From Rhyacichthys aspro (taxonomy: Eukaryota; Chordata; Actinopteri; Gobiiformes; Rhyacichthyidae), in NCBI GenBank assembly GCA_036850595.1, contig CM072154.1, forward strand, positions 11,105,330 through 11,169,329: 64,000 bases of DNA, in the 5' to 3' direction. Below are positions 11,641 to 22,991 of this stretch, piece after piece. Position numbers and translations under genes: made by a program. Every line of letters starts with the position of its first letter. The first letter of the stretch is position 1. Under the pieces are notes generated by a model, which was not told the DNA's origin, made no database searches, and saw only the letters and a program-made list of their open reading frames with translations.

Positions 11641-13432
11641 ATGTCTCTTACTCCTAGTCGGAAACCCTCCTCAGGTCACCGCAGGTACTGTAATATAACT
11701 TTAAAATTCAAGTAAAAGACAGACTAGAAGCAAACTATGCTGACTCTCTACATGGTTTATTCAAAGGCGGTCTGTGGGCACTAGTGGCAGCAGTTGCCGA
11801 TATGTCCATAGTGATGGATCTAGTACCAACACCTACCCTGGTCGGGTTAGAGCATTAGAGGGCAGTCCCACAGCCAGGACGTATCCTAGTACACCTAGGT
11901 GAGATACTCTTCACAAAATCTTATTTTATTAATATTCAACAGAAGCACAAAACAAACACTCTTATTATGTTGGATCAGGCGTCAGGCTAAGCACGCTGCC
12001 TGCAGTGACAACCATGGAATCAGGCCTCCGACCCCCGAGCAGTACCTCACACCCTTACAACAAAAGGAGGTGTGCATACGGCACCTGCGGACCAGACTTA
12101 GGGAGAATGTTGAAAGACTGCAGCACAGGTAATATTTTGTTTTTTATTGTCCATTTGTCTGCACAAAAGTCTGCCATTGACCAATATTATCTTTTAATGT
12201 TATCTTTTAGGGAGTGTGAAATAGATGAGTTAAGGACCCAACTGTACAGGATGCAAGAAGAATGGATAGAGGGGGAATGCCATCGTGTGGAGGCACAGTT
12301 AGCTCTGAAAGAAGCACGCAAGGAAATCCAGCACCTCCAGGAGGTGGTGGAGTCTGTGAGATCCAATGTGGGAGTCTGTGAAGCAGACCCCCATGACAAG
12401 CCATACTCAGGATTACAAGCAGCAAGACCTGGTGGGAGATCTCGTTCCTGTGGCTGCTCTCCTGCCAGTACACTGAGCCGCAACACTGCACACAATCGTA
12501 TGAGTAATGAAACTCTTCAGCTGGACCGCGGCTCGAATACATCTGACCCCAGTGGAGTTCCACGGGCACCGGGGCAAACTCACCTGCTTCTGGAGGCTGC
12601 CCTATTATCAGAACAGCTGCCATTGCAAGGGCACTTCCAAGCACCCCCAGCTGTTCCCCGTAGCTCCACCTTTGAAAGGCTGTGCAGTGGTGGAGCTGTA
12701 CTGCCTATGTCTCACTCCTGCCACACTCTGAATAGCAGCTGTAGGTGCAATGGGCACAGCTACCTTCCTCATCATCACTTGTTCTTGCATTTACCTCAGG
12801 AGGAGCCACCACAAACAGTGACGACTGCTTCTGGGCCCGTCTCTGAGCCTATTCCTACCCCTGCTCCTCCTCCTCCTCCTCCAGAGAAGAAAGCAGAGAT
12901 GCGCTCCCAGGCCTGCAGCCCAACAATGACCTGGCTTTGTGAGGACAGTGTGGTAGAAGAGTTAAGTGTCATTTCTTTTGCAACAACAGACATGCCACCC
13001 TCAGAACCACAAACGCTACCATTGTCTTTACCTCCTGTATGCCCTAATGAGCATTTATACAGCGTAGGACCAATACCGCATGGCACACAAGACCAGGCAA
13101 GAAAGAGTTTTGCAGAGCCCCAAACCTCCCAGCCCCACTCCACAATTCAGTCTTCAGTGCTGGAGATAGAGGAAACTGAAGAAGCAAATACAGAAAGGTG
13201 TCCCCCTCAGCATTACCACTGGAGCCGCTACTTTCTGGTAGACCTTCTAGCTTTGGCTATGCCAGTTGTACCCACTATGGCATGGCTGTGCAGAGGGGGG
13301 CCACAGGACGACATGCCTGTGTACCACATTGGGTCTCTTTTAAGGGGTTGCTGTGCAGTGGCCCTTCATTCTCTTCGTCAACAGGGTTTTGGCAGAGGCC
13401 GCGGGTCAAACAACATGAATGGTACAACATAG
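11641..13432 (+). CDS. snph: Syntaphilin, mitochondrial docking protein of axons
   Basis: Syntaphilin anchors mitochondria to axonal microtubules and was first found as a syntaxin-1 binder. Four coding exons: 11641-11684, 11767-11898, 11979-12128, 12211-13432; 515 residues. The core is clear: SDNHGIRPPTPEQYLTPLQQ, then a coiled coil (RMQEEWIEGECHRVEAQLAL). A proline-rich low-complexity middle follows. The C-terminal membrane anchor reads YFLVDLLALAMPVVPTMAWL, then GSLLRGCCAVALHS. Compared with my memory of human SNPH, the block after the first coiled coil (about 35 residues around KYFVDINIQNKKLE) is absent; the long last exon runs straight into divergent Ser/Pro-rich sequence. Position between rad21l1 and fkbp1a matches human 20p13. 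Confidence 0.92.
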
Positions 13433-15202
13433 ATTTATAACACTTTGTTCTCTTTCATTTTACCTCCTTGCACTTTATCAACTAGTCAGATCAGGATGAC
13501 TCTAGATATTGGTCATACCTTCATGCACAAAATCATAGTAGTACATATTTTTTGGATGCTACTGCCTGCAGTTTGCATGTAATCCCAGTTTGGTTGTAAA
13601 TTCTTCTTCATTAAAATAGCTGCTTGAATTCAAACAAAAATGCCTGAGGTGAGCCTTTATAGTATTACATTTATAATCAATCTTCTCTCATTGAGAAGTT
13701 CAATAAGGCAATAAAAGGTTTGGTAAATTATCTTTTGGGACAGAAATGGCAACAAGAAGCAACAAATAGAACAAGTATAGGTCTTAGAAGAGGATTTGTG
13801 CTAAATATTTGAAGAATTATATTCTCACTTCATTAAAAAGCAACACTTACTGTTGTAAAAAAGTAAATCTCTGATTCTTGCATACACACAACTTTGAAAT
13901 ACCTGCTTTATGTAGTGATGCAAGAGGTTATATAATTGAACTGAATCATCTAAGTTGCCCTTTAATGTGGCATCTGTGCTTGATCAACATTAACTTGTGG
14001 TGAAAAATTTATATTACAGCAATGTAAATATGGAAAAACAAACTATTTAAGGTTAGAAGAGCACACACTCAAGTTTTTGTTTTTTCCATTTAAACATGTT
14101 TCTGACAAAATAGAACCTGTAATTTAAAAACAGAAATATTTCCTATTTCCCATAGTTCAATAAGTCAAAATGCAAAATTGTATGATGGTACACACTGAGC
14201 TTGATTGTGTTTACATTATTTTCCATGAATGGCTTTTTCATCATTTTAATTCTAATACCACCAAAATAAATTACCAATTTTTGAATTTACAGATTTTTTT
14301 TTCATTTATTGTTTAGGTAGGGAACAGACAAACAACATCATAAGCTTATTACCACACATCTTCAAATAAAGATTACAGTTCCAATCCCAAGGTGTGCCTT
14401 GTCATTTTGTGAGACAAAAACTTTAACAGAACTTCTTGCCAGGCTATCATTGGTTCTTTTGGCAAAAAAAAAAAAAAAAACTCAGCTCAAGTCTGCAATC
14501 ATTAAAAAAGGTCCAGATATTAACATTTGGTCAAAAGTGATTTTACTTCTAAGACATTCTGCAGTATAAACAAAGCAAATGAAATTTTAGAAAATCTGTA
14601 TTTATGGCAATGATGTGCTTGATTTAACTCCTCTTATAAACTTTACTCCTGAAACTTAAACCACAAAGGTGGTTTGTAAAAATATCACTGTCACAACGTT
14701 ATCATCTGCTAGATACAATTTTAGTAAAAAGGCCACAGAGCCACATGAATGAGACCAGTACAATACAGTATGACATTATCTAAAACTGAATGAGTAGTCC
14801 ATAAAAAATAAAACATGGAATGACATAGTATATGATCTCTAGAATGTAAAATATATCATGACAAAAAAGGACTTAAAGCAAGTGATACAACACAATTTGT
14901 ATGTAAATGGAAAGGTGAGTGAAGTAGTGTAGATATAGAAATAGGTCCTATACAGGAACCAAAAGGATTCAATTATTGTTTTCCTCCATGTTCCCGAGAT
15001 AGGAGTTAACCTGTAACGAGAAAGATGGTCGCAATTCAGGAGACAACTGAAGAAAATCCTCATAATAATTACAAAAGCCAGTTTGCAGCCCAAGAATATA
15101 TCCTTTGTAAAAAAAAACAAAAAAAAAAAAACAAAAAAAAAAAAACACACTGATGAACATACCCTGAAGTTTGAGTGAACTTAAACAGCAAGTGCACGAG
15201 TT
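13433..15202. other. Convergent 3' UTRs of snph and fkbp1a
   Basis: AT-rich DNA between two genes that point at each other. AATAAA at 14,265-14,270 is a candidate snph poly(A) signal. TTTATT near 14,304 is a candidate minus-strand signal for fkbp1a, so the two 3' ends may come within a few tens of bases. Long A runs occur at 14,466-14,480 and 15,107-15,146. No coding exon seen. Confidence 0.5.
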
Positions 15203-16804
15203 TTATTCAAGACCAAGCAGCTCCACATCAAAAGTGAGGGTGGCATTAGGTGGGATGATGCCTGGGTGCCCTTTGCTGCCATATGCAAAGTCTGGTGAGC
15301 AAATCAGTTTGGCCCGCTGACCTACACTCATCTGTGAAGAATTAAGATTTGAAATAGAGTAAAATCAATGCATGTTTAATTAACATGAGAGACAACAAGT
15401 ACCATGGATGAACACTTCTATGGGAGAGGTGATCCTCCTTACCTGACCTACTCCTTCTTCCCAACCACGGATAACCTCCTGATTTCCAATTCTAAATTTG
15501 AAGGGCTTTCCTCTGGACCTTGAAGAGTCAAATACTTTACCATCCGCCAGTGTGCCTGATAAAACCAAAGTAAGTGGTTTGAATTGTATTTGACAGGGGT
15601 ATTTATTGACTTACAAGTTCACTTTCATGGTGTATTAAATATTTGCTTTGATTAAGTAGTATTTCCACATTGAACATGTGGATTCAAAAGTAGAGAAGTA
15701 AATGACCAGTAATGGTCTCATAATTTGCTGTCACATGTTTGTTTTGTATTGTTTTTATTAATAGGTCTCTATCTTTACATTACATTCTGTTCAAACGACT
15801 CAAAATAAACAACTGAATTCATCAAAAGAACTGTTATCTTAATACACACCCCTACTACTATACAAAAAATAATTTCATACATCATAGCATCAATATACTA
15901 AAAGACAGACAGTCAACACCTGGTTTTAAAACCACATATTTACACTAATCCTGGTCCTTTTAGAATACATATTGTTTTGTTTTGTTCTAGCTTAGGCTGC
16001 GAGCCAATCTCACTTAATGATTAGGTGCCATTCACATGACTGTGTGTTCGTGAAAACACAAAACTACTCCTGTTGCATTTAAAATATCTTTACATGGGTC
16101 AATTTAGGTGTATTTCTGCCACTTTATCCACCTGTGGGTGCTCTGCCGTGGAGTTCGGCTAGCTCTAATGGTGACTGACAGCTAGCGTTAAAGCTAATGT
16201 TAGCCACTTAGCACGCTTACCGAGGGTACCGTTATCCAGACTGTTGCTGTACCTCATAAAAGACTGCAAAGCATGGGACTTTGGACAATTAAACGAGTCA
16301 AGCAAAGTACCAGATCCAATACTGCCAAGAGCATTAACCTAGACAATTTTATAATATAAACCGAACTCATACACAACCATGTTTTAATTGATGAGAACGT
16401 AAATGCTAACCTAGCTGCTAGTCTTGGCTACCATGAAAAAAACATCTTTTAAAGCCGGTGACACAAATCTTGTGGAGTTTGCATAAGATAATCTGCAAAA
16501 AACAACTCAAAATGGACAACTCTCTAGTATTAGACTGAGAAGAAACATAGTTTGACTCTATGTTTTAGTCTCATTTTAATCTACTGCTGCCTTTGCCCCA
16601 ATGCATCCTCCACACTTACCGACATAGTGCACAACGACGCGCTGTCCCTTTTTCGGAAATGTTTGTCCTAAAACACAAGAGATAACAGAGGTTGCAAAAG
16701 TGAAAAGGAGACATTCAATCTGGAGGTCAAAGCCAAAGTGTCAATAAAGAAACGAACTCAATCTTACCATCGCCAGGAGTTATGGTTTGAATTTCCACTC
16801 CCAT
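15203..16804 (-). CDS. fkbp1a: FKBP12-type peptidyl-prolyl isomerase
   Basis: Small cytosolic prolyl cis-trans isomerase that binds FK506 and rapamycin and regulates ryanodine receptors and TGF-beta type I receptors. Four exons on the minus strand: 16804-16768, 16667-16620, 15555-15443, 15331-15203; 108 residues, exactly the family length. Visible: start MGVEIQTITPGDG, VVVHYVGTL, KFDSSR-like VFDSSRSRGKPFKF, QEVIRGWEEGVGQMSVGQRA and the end FDVELLGLE. The tryptophan in GWEEG at the pocket floor is the FKBP1A state (FKBP1B of mammals has Phe). A few positions (MGVEI, FKFRIG) recall FKBP1B, so the paralogue call rests on that Trp plus synteny with snph. The internal ATG near the donor in QMSVGQ is not a start. 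Confidence 0.93.
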
Positions 16805-17477
16805 TGCTGCTCGAGTATCCTTTCTCACAGTGTGTTGAGAGCGGGGCGCAGAGAGCGGAGGCGGATGGGCTCAAACATCCTCCACTTCATCACCACAGGG
16901 GCTGTGATTACTGTCAAATGTTCACTTTCACTTAGCTCTTAGTTCAGCCAACAGTTAAGTGGTGCCAGCTCCTAGATGATAGAGCTGTCACTGGTGTTCT
17001 CTGAGGTTTTGTCAACAACCTGCCAAACTATCTCAGATAATTACAAGGCCTAAACACAACAAAACATGAACTCATTTTAGTAGATATAGTGCAACTACAG
17101 ATCATTGAATTGATCTAGCATTTTTCAATTTTTTCTTTAAAAGGTATAAGGAGCGTGTTAAAAACAATAAAACTCATGTACAACAACATGTCTACTTTTA
17201 TCTTACAGTACAATAAAAGTTTTATAACCAACTGCAGAGACAATTACAATTGATTTATTTTTTAATTAAAAGCTTGTTTGATAGGGTGTGTTATGTGTGA
17301 TATAAGTGTTTTATTTAATTTGTCATATACTACAGCATTTATAACTGCCTCTAATATCCAGTCCATAGTCAGCATGTGTTGTTGTATTCAACACTTTTTG
17401 AGAAACAAACCAAAGCCAAATGCTGAATCATTCATTGGAGCATCTCTTTATTAAATGTGAATAATTCTGGGTTCTCA
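16805..17477. other. fkbp1a promoter and 3' end of the MFSD2 gene
   Basis: Just upstream of the fkbp1a ATG (16,830-16,870) is a GC-rich patch with GCGGGGCGC and GGAGGCGGA, consistent with a TATA-less promoter. The rest is AT-rich. A minus-strand AATAAA lies at 17,447-17,452, near the right end. No coding exon seen. Confidence 0.5.
17447..17452 (-). terminator. Poly(A) signal of the MFSD2-family gene
   Basis: AATAAA on the minus strand, about 25 bases past the TAG stop of the long isoform (17478-17480). That would give a very short 3' UTR. Confidence 0.45.
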
Positions 17478-20400
17478 CTATACCCATGTTACTTCGGACT
17501 TGACCTTTGGCCTGTCTGAAAAACTGCATGGCTTCGTTTTTGAAGCATTTCTCTGTTCGTTCGCATCTTCTGCTGAATGTTGCTGTGGGCCATGTCTCTG
17601 CTTGTGATGCTGAAGATGTACATTTGGCTGGACGACACATTTGGGTCTGCTATATTTTCCCAAGGCACACTTTGATTCATCTGAAGGAGCATGTGTGGTG
17701 GCTGTCACACTGGCTGCATTAGATATTTGTGATTTACAGTCTCCTTGGTGCAATGAAGATGATGTGCCCTTTGAACTAGACAAAGACCAAAAAGTGAACT
17801 GTAAATTATGTATAACTGGTCAGATTAAATTGATAAGGAAACAAACAGACACTTACTAAACTGTGGCAATTTGTTCCTGCAGCTGTAAAGACTGTCTCTC
17901 GTTGACGGGGTAGAAGAGAAAAATGAACATCCCTATTAGGATAAGTGCAATAGGAACTGGTGAAAACAGCACAAGGAGAGCCGTCACCACTTCATCGCTA
18001 TGGTTACATGCACCCGCTCGGTAGCCCACAAACCTGCAGGGAGGAAAAACAAATCACAATATCCACAAATAGCACATAAAGTGAAAGTACTGACTTACTG
18101 TAATGTCATGGTTGAGATTCCAGCAGAGAGGCCTCCTGCCAGCTTACTGCAGAACGCGTAACAGGAGAAAAATAGAGGCTCCAAATCCTTACAGGCGGGA
18201 TTTCTCACAGCAAAGTCATCCACTACATCGGGAAGCATCGACCTGCCACAAATACAGTTACACAACAACAAAACAGGTGATAAAGCATTAATTGGGTTGA
18301 GGAATAAATACATTGTGACTTGCTCTGATTGATGTCTTTGGGAGGTGATGAGAAGCGACTCACCAGGGAAGCAGGAATATAGTTGCCACACTAAATCCCA
18401 TTACAACACACATCACCATGAAGACTGTCAGGTTGCTGGGAACACAGGCCACAACAATCACTGCTGGGATGAAGAGCTTTAGGAGACATAAAAACGCCCT
18501 GTAACAAGTAAAACTCAATATGAGTATCCATTTAGAAGTTTTTAGTTTCTTACTCACAGATAATCCAATGAAAATGGTTCTCTTTTTCCCTATTCTCAGA
18601 AGCACATTTTGCCAAATTGGAACAGCTATTGAGGCAGAACCCTGCAAAAGTTGACATCAATTTAGTATGTGGCATCATGCTAATTTAATATATACTGTAT
18701 TTCCTTCTTTGTAACATCTAATTAAGTTATCTAATTTTATTTATAAATTTATCTAAATGTTTCTTACTAGTAGAACCAGTAGGAGGTACTGAAAATGGGC
18801 TCCAAGCCCAGCAGCATGACTGCAAAAGAGAGCAAAATTACCTAGGGACAGCTGAAACAGAACAGATGGGGGATAATGACCATTAACTGATTTAGTTCCA
18901 TTCTTTTTAGGGCTTCAAAAAGGAAAAGTTTGGTTAACTTAACTAAAATTGTATGTACCTGATATGCAAGCGTGCTGATCATGAATCCAAGCACAAGTCG
19001 ATGATATGGAACATAGCAAACAAGCATCTTAAATGATTTTAGAAATGGAAGTTGTCTTTTCTCAGTAGAGCTGTTTGGGGCTGTTCGGGGGGAAAAAAAC
19101 AGTTATGTAACAAAACCCTTGTTTTCACAATATTTCCAAGTTTTGCATTTTGACTTCTATGACTTACCCCTGTGCTCCTTAACTCCCAAGAAGATTATAA
19201 GACTACAGAGGAAAAATAAGGCACCAATCACCAAAGCTGAGGTCAGAAAAGCCCTTTGCTGTGTGGAAATAATTCTGAGCAGTTACTTGCAGTTCAACAA
19301 ATTTATTTTATTTTTTTATTTTACTAGGAACATCATACTCAGAGATACACAACAATGCCTGTGCTTTAGCAAAGAATGGTAAATTACTGTGTAACTAGAT
19401 ACCCCTGGGATGGTGCGAATACTCCTCCCCCCTGCAGGGAAGCTAAAGAAATATAAGTAGTTTTAAAGACTTTTGTATTTCTAAACAGAGTTGTATTTCT
19501 AAACAGTGTGGTACCGTTCCATGAAGTGATGGTGGAGAGGACGTGCTTTGAGCTGTTTCTTGGGCCTGGTCCAGGTGTTGACAGTTTTCTTGCTTTTCTG
19601 TGTTGTATACAGCTACAACTTTCCCTTGAATTATTGAAGCAAGTAGCATTGCTGCCATCTCCACACTCATTCCTGTCATAGGAAAACATGCAGAGGAATG
19701 ACTCAGACTGTACCCTGCAGTGTGCTATTTCCAACTGGAACCAGTGTGTGTAGTACTTTAAAGCAGATAGTAAGTAGGAGCTTACTAACTGTAGGCTGTG
19801 GCAGAGTCTCTGTCTCTCTTATTACCCCCCAGGAACATGTTCAGTGAAAGGTATGGCACATTGTAGCACTGTTTATGAAGGAGCAGCACAATTACTGACA
19901 GTAACAGCAGACAACAGGTTTCTCACTGAAGAGACACAAGAGACAACTGCACATTTGACTTTATGACTAAATGAAATTAAATGTGATCAAAGGAGGAAGT
20001 GTCTGAAATATTTGACTCACACTCATGATGGTCTCAAACAGACAGGTCACAGTGAGGAACCACAGCATGATATGAGCCGTAGACGTGGGTCCTTGAGGCA
20101 CAAACCACAGTAGCAAATAGGACAGTATTCCAAATGGTGTGGAAAGAACCAGCCTGGGTCATGAACATTGGTGACTTTGTTAAATACACTGCTAGAGGTT
20201 GCATCAGCTAAATTCAAAATGAAGTGTGTTGAGCATTTGGCTTTGCTAACCATGGAGAGAGTTTGCCGATGGGTGTCCAGCTACTGCGGCTGACGAGATA
20301 TCCAACCAGAGGGTCTGTCAATGCATCCCAAGCCCGGCTCACAAACAAAATCATAGAGACGTAGAAAGCTTTCATCTGTAAACATGTTTTGTTATCTCTT

Positions 20401-20840
20401 TTAAACTTGTGCTGTTACTTGTGTGCTCTTTAATATTACAAATATACATGTTAAGAGTATATGATTTACACCTGCACAATATCCAGAAGAAAGATTTGCA
20501 GTGAAACACCTATAGCGACTGTTGTCATTTGATATGGGACCCCACCTAAGGCATAGCACAGCTTCCTGCCCAGAGGAATGCCCCCCTCTGACTCCTGAAT
20601 AACAGAGAAGTAAGGTGTCAATAACTGTTTCTAACTAACTATAACTATATCATAATGTCTAGTACAGCCATTGTGACAAATTCACTCAAGCAATATAAAA
20701 TTTAGAGATTATTTAATGTTCGACACATACTGTACCTTTTGATGTTGGCCACCAGCGAATGAATTCCTATCCACAGTCTGTTTTAAAACCTGCTCCTTAA
20801 GTCTCAATATGTAATCTGTAAATACTTTAAGACGGTTCAT
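17478..20840 (-). CDS. MFSD2-family sodium-dependent lysolipid transporter (MFSD2A-like)
   Basis: Major facilitator protein of the plasma membrane; family members move lysophosphatidylcholine lipids (MFSD2A) or sphingosine-1-phosphate (MFSD2B). Fourteen exons on the minus strand: 20840-20736, 20594-20472, 20375-20251, 20153-20021, 19868-19790, 19672-19515, 19258-19168, 19080-18959, 18851-18768, 18641-18558, 18476-18364, 18242-18099, 18033-17857, 17775-17478; 611 residues. D93 and D97 in RAWDALTDPLVGY correspond to the Na+-site aspartates. Other marks: RDSATAYRMSVEMA, LGNFALFC, RIGKKR, FLLPWSMLPDVVDDF. Residues favour MFSD2A in some places (TDPLVG, GNF-LFC) and MFSD2B in others (DEVVTAL). Two exon starts were set by keeping alignment to MFSD2A. 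The last intron lies within the tail and its donor overlaps an in-frame TAG, so an unspliced form ends after EQIATV about 100 residues earlier. Confidence 0.88.
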
Positions 20841-21776
20841 TATTAATAAAATAAACAAAACAAAATAGTCAAAGGGACACTTTCAAGTCTTCCAACAAAA
20901 ACGGCTCTGTCCACACACTAAGAGGTGTACCTAATGTAAGCCCCGCTTGTTTAGCGCTGGAATCTGGTTGAACAACTTATTTGGCTTAGTACTCACTGAA
21001 GTACTCACATGATTCAACCCTTATCATAATTGCCTGTGTCTATCGTATATTTTTCCCTATTACTTTAATTATTTTATGTATACACTGTAGTGTACACAGT
21101 GCTGAACTATTTGTTTGTTTTTTCTCACTAGCTTGAAATGAAAAATTAAATCAATCCAAATCAATCAGTGTACCTCTTGTTTATAAAGTTTATTGACGTG
21201 ATGTGTCTATGAACCTTATTGCACAATAACCGGCTGCTGAATGAAAAACATGAAATAAAAAGGATTATCTCATATGTGTTTTAAATAGGCTGGTCTGACC
21301 TCTTGTGGAGGAGCAGTGAATCTTTCTTTGTAACTTCCACTTCTAGGGAAGTTTTTGTCACTGGCTTAGCATCTTTTTATGAAGTGAAAATATAGGGACC
21401 ATCTGTCAAGTTAAAGTACATATAGATTTAATTTACAGCTGGGATTTACAAGTACTGTGTATGTTGAGATGTATTTAGCAATAGTAGGGAGTTGTCAATA
21501 AACCCAAGTAATGTGGTTGCATTATCAAAGTTTAATTGACATACATCTGTAGGACATGAGATGTGACATGGCACCATAGACTTAAACAACAGCCTCAACA
21601 GCACAATTAGCCCCATTATGAGACAAAAAACACATGTTTAAATTTAAAGAAATCCAGTGAGATATTCTTGAATAATTAATCCAGTTTAACATCTTTTGCA
21701 ATCAAGGCACATATTAAATTCATATAGATGAATAAACATCTGTTCATTACAATGCATTTTCAGTCGTGTTCTTTTT
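20841..21776. other. MFSD2 gene 5' flank and fam110a 3' flank
   Basis: AT-rich. The ATG at 20838-20840 is the first in-frame start in a run open to a stop just upstream (TTAATAATG context); there may be an upstream non-coding exon. Minus-strand ATTAAA near 21,531 is a candidate poly(A) signal for fam110a. Nothing else recognised. Confidence 0.4.
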
Positions 21777-22991
21777 CTACAAATTGGAAGTCTTATTTGT
21801 ACTGTCCTTAGCCTGACGTAGTCCATAAAGCCATTTGATAACGCGTGCATTTCTTTCAATGACAGAGACGCCATAGGGAACACGCTCTGTGGCATTCCCA
21901 GGACCTTCCTCCTCCTCATCTTCCCGCCCAGAACCCGCACACTCAGAGCCTGGAGCGCTCACGCTGCGGAAACGTGCAAGGGACACAATGTCAGAACTAG
22001 ACCCAGTCAGCTCCTGCAAGTCTGATGGGTCCAGACCACACAGGTTGAAGAATCGCTCGAGCTCGGTTCCGGCTCTAGAGAAACGGTCACTGAGGTCTGA
22101 TTTGGACCGGGTCAGGGAGGGCCTTTTCCTGGAGCTGGAGGAGGACAGGCGTGTGATTGCTGGGGAGGGCGGAGGCAAAACTGAGAGGTCAGGGTGAGAA
22201 GGAGCAGGGGGGGACATGACTGGAGATGATGCAGGAGGGTTTTCAGGTTTTGGTGGGGCAACTACAGGTTTCAGTGGAGAGGGAGTTGGTGCTGTTCTGG
22301 GGTGAAAAAGACGCAGGTGTGAATTAGCCAGGTGGAGTGAAAACTGGGAATGTAAAGGTATAGGATGTAATGGTTGCCTCATGAACTGCGCTGGTCTCAC
22401 AGGGATCCGCACTGAGCTGCTCTGGGGCATGACATCCACTCTGCGCACAGTCCCTGCGACTGGAGAAGTGGGCACATTCTCTTCTCTGGATGGTCCTGAC
22501 GCTTTCAATCTCACCTTGGCTGGACTGGACCAATCATGGAGAGGAGTTGGGCAAGGCCTTTCTTTTTTCTGTTGACAGATAAACTCAGGAGCTTGGCTGT
22601 CGTCTAAACTAGACTGAGGTCCATCGCTGACACCGCTGATCAGGTTACTCAGGTGCTCCAAATCCAACTGGACACTCTCTTGTTTTGTTTTTGTCTGGAC
22701 TAGAGTCTTCCTCGTAGGCTGCAAGGAAGAGCGGGGGCTTAGCAGAGGTTTGGTCACCTCATGAGGCCGAACTGGCAGCTGCTTGGAAAGTGCAACTTGA
22801 CTTTTGACATATTTAGCCTTGTCTGCTTCCAGTCTCTCCACTGCACTCTGCTTAGGCCTACCTGCTGCTGCCAGGCACTGCCGATACACCTCTGGGGCCA
22901 CCTGGCCCTTTGGTCGTAATCGAGGAGGAGCGGCAGCAACTGCCGTCCGTACTGAACGTTTGACCGGCTGCTGGATTGCCTCCACAGGCAT
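21777..22991 (-). CDS. fam110a: FAM110A, centrosome/spindle-pole associated protein
   Basis: FAM110 proteins are disordered, centrosome- and microtubule-associated factors linked to cell-cycle progression. One intact coding exon, 404 residues, as usual for this family. The N-terminal FAM110 motif reads SAVERLEADKAKYVKSQVAL. The C-terminal motif reads LTRSKSDLSDRFSRA, ERFFNLCGLDP, SSDIVSLARFRS and VPYGVSVIERNARVIKWLYG. TVRRVDVMP in the middle is a FAM110A feature. It is longer than human FAM110A (about 295 residues) because of Pro/Ser-rich linker. The ATG at 22991 begins MPVEAIQQ, like MPV in human FAM110A. The leader upstream is part of the same exon back to an acceptor at 23,135-23,136. Confidence 0.93.
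   Translation of the reverse strand: MPVEAIQQPVKRSVRTAVAAAPPRLRPKGQVAPEVYRQCLAAAGRPKQSAVERLEADKAKYVKSQVALSKQLPVRPHEVTKPLLSPRSSLQPTRKTLVQTKTKQESVQLDLEHLSNLISGVSDGPQSSLDDSQAPEFICQQKKERPCPTPLHDWSSPAKVRLKASGPSREENVPTSPVAGTVRRVDVMPQSSSVRIPVRPAQFMRQPLHPIPLHSQFSLHLANSHLRLFHPRTAPTPSPLKPVVAPPKPENPPASSPVMSPPAPSHPDLSVLPPPSPAITRLSSSSSRKRPSLTRSKSDLSDRFSRAGTELERFFNLCGLDPSDLQELTGSSSDIVSLARFRSVSAPGSECAGSGREDEEEEGPGNATERVPYGVSVIERNARVIKWLYGLRQAKDSTNKTSNL

Noticed and set aside
12187..12644. Antisense open frames opposite snph
   Set aside because: They mirror the real coding exon and have no promoter or family resemblance.
19473..19507. Tandem duplicate of TTGTATTTCTAAACAG next to an MFSD2 exon
   Set aside because: A simple 18-bp slippage duplication just past the donor in the intron; it does not alter the splice site.
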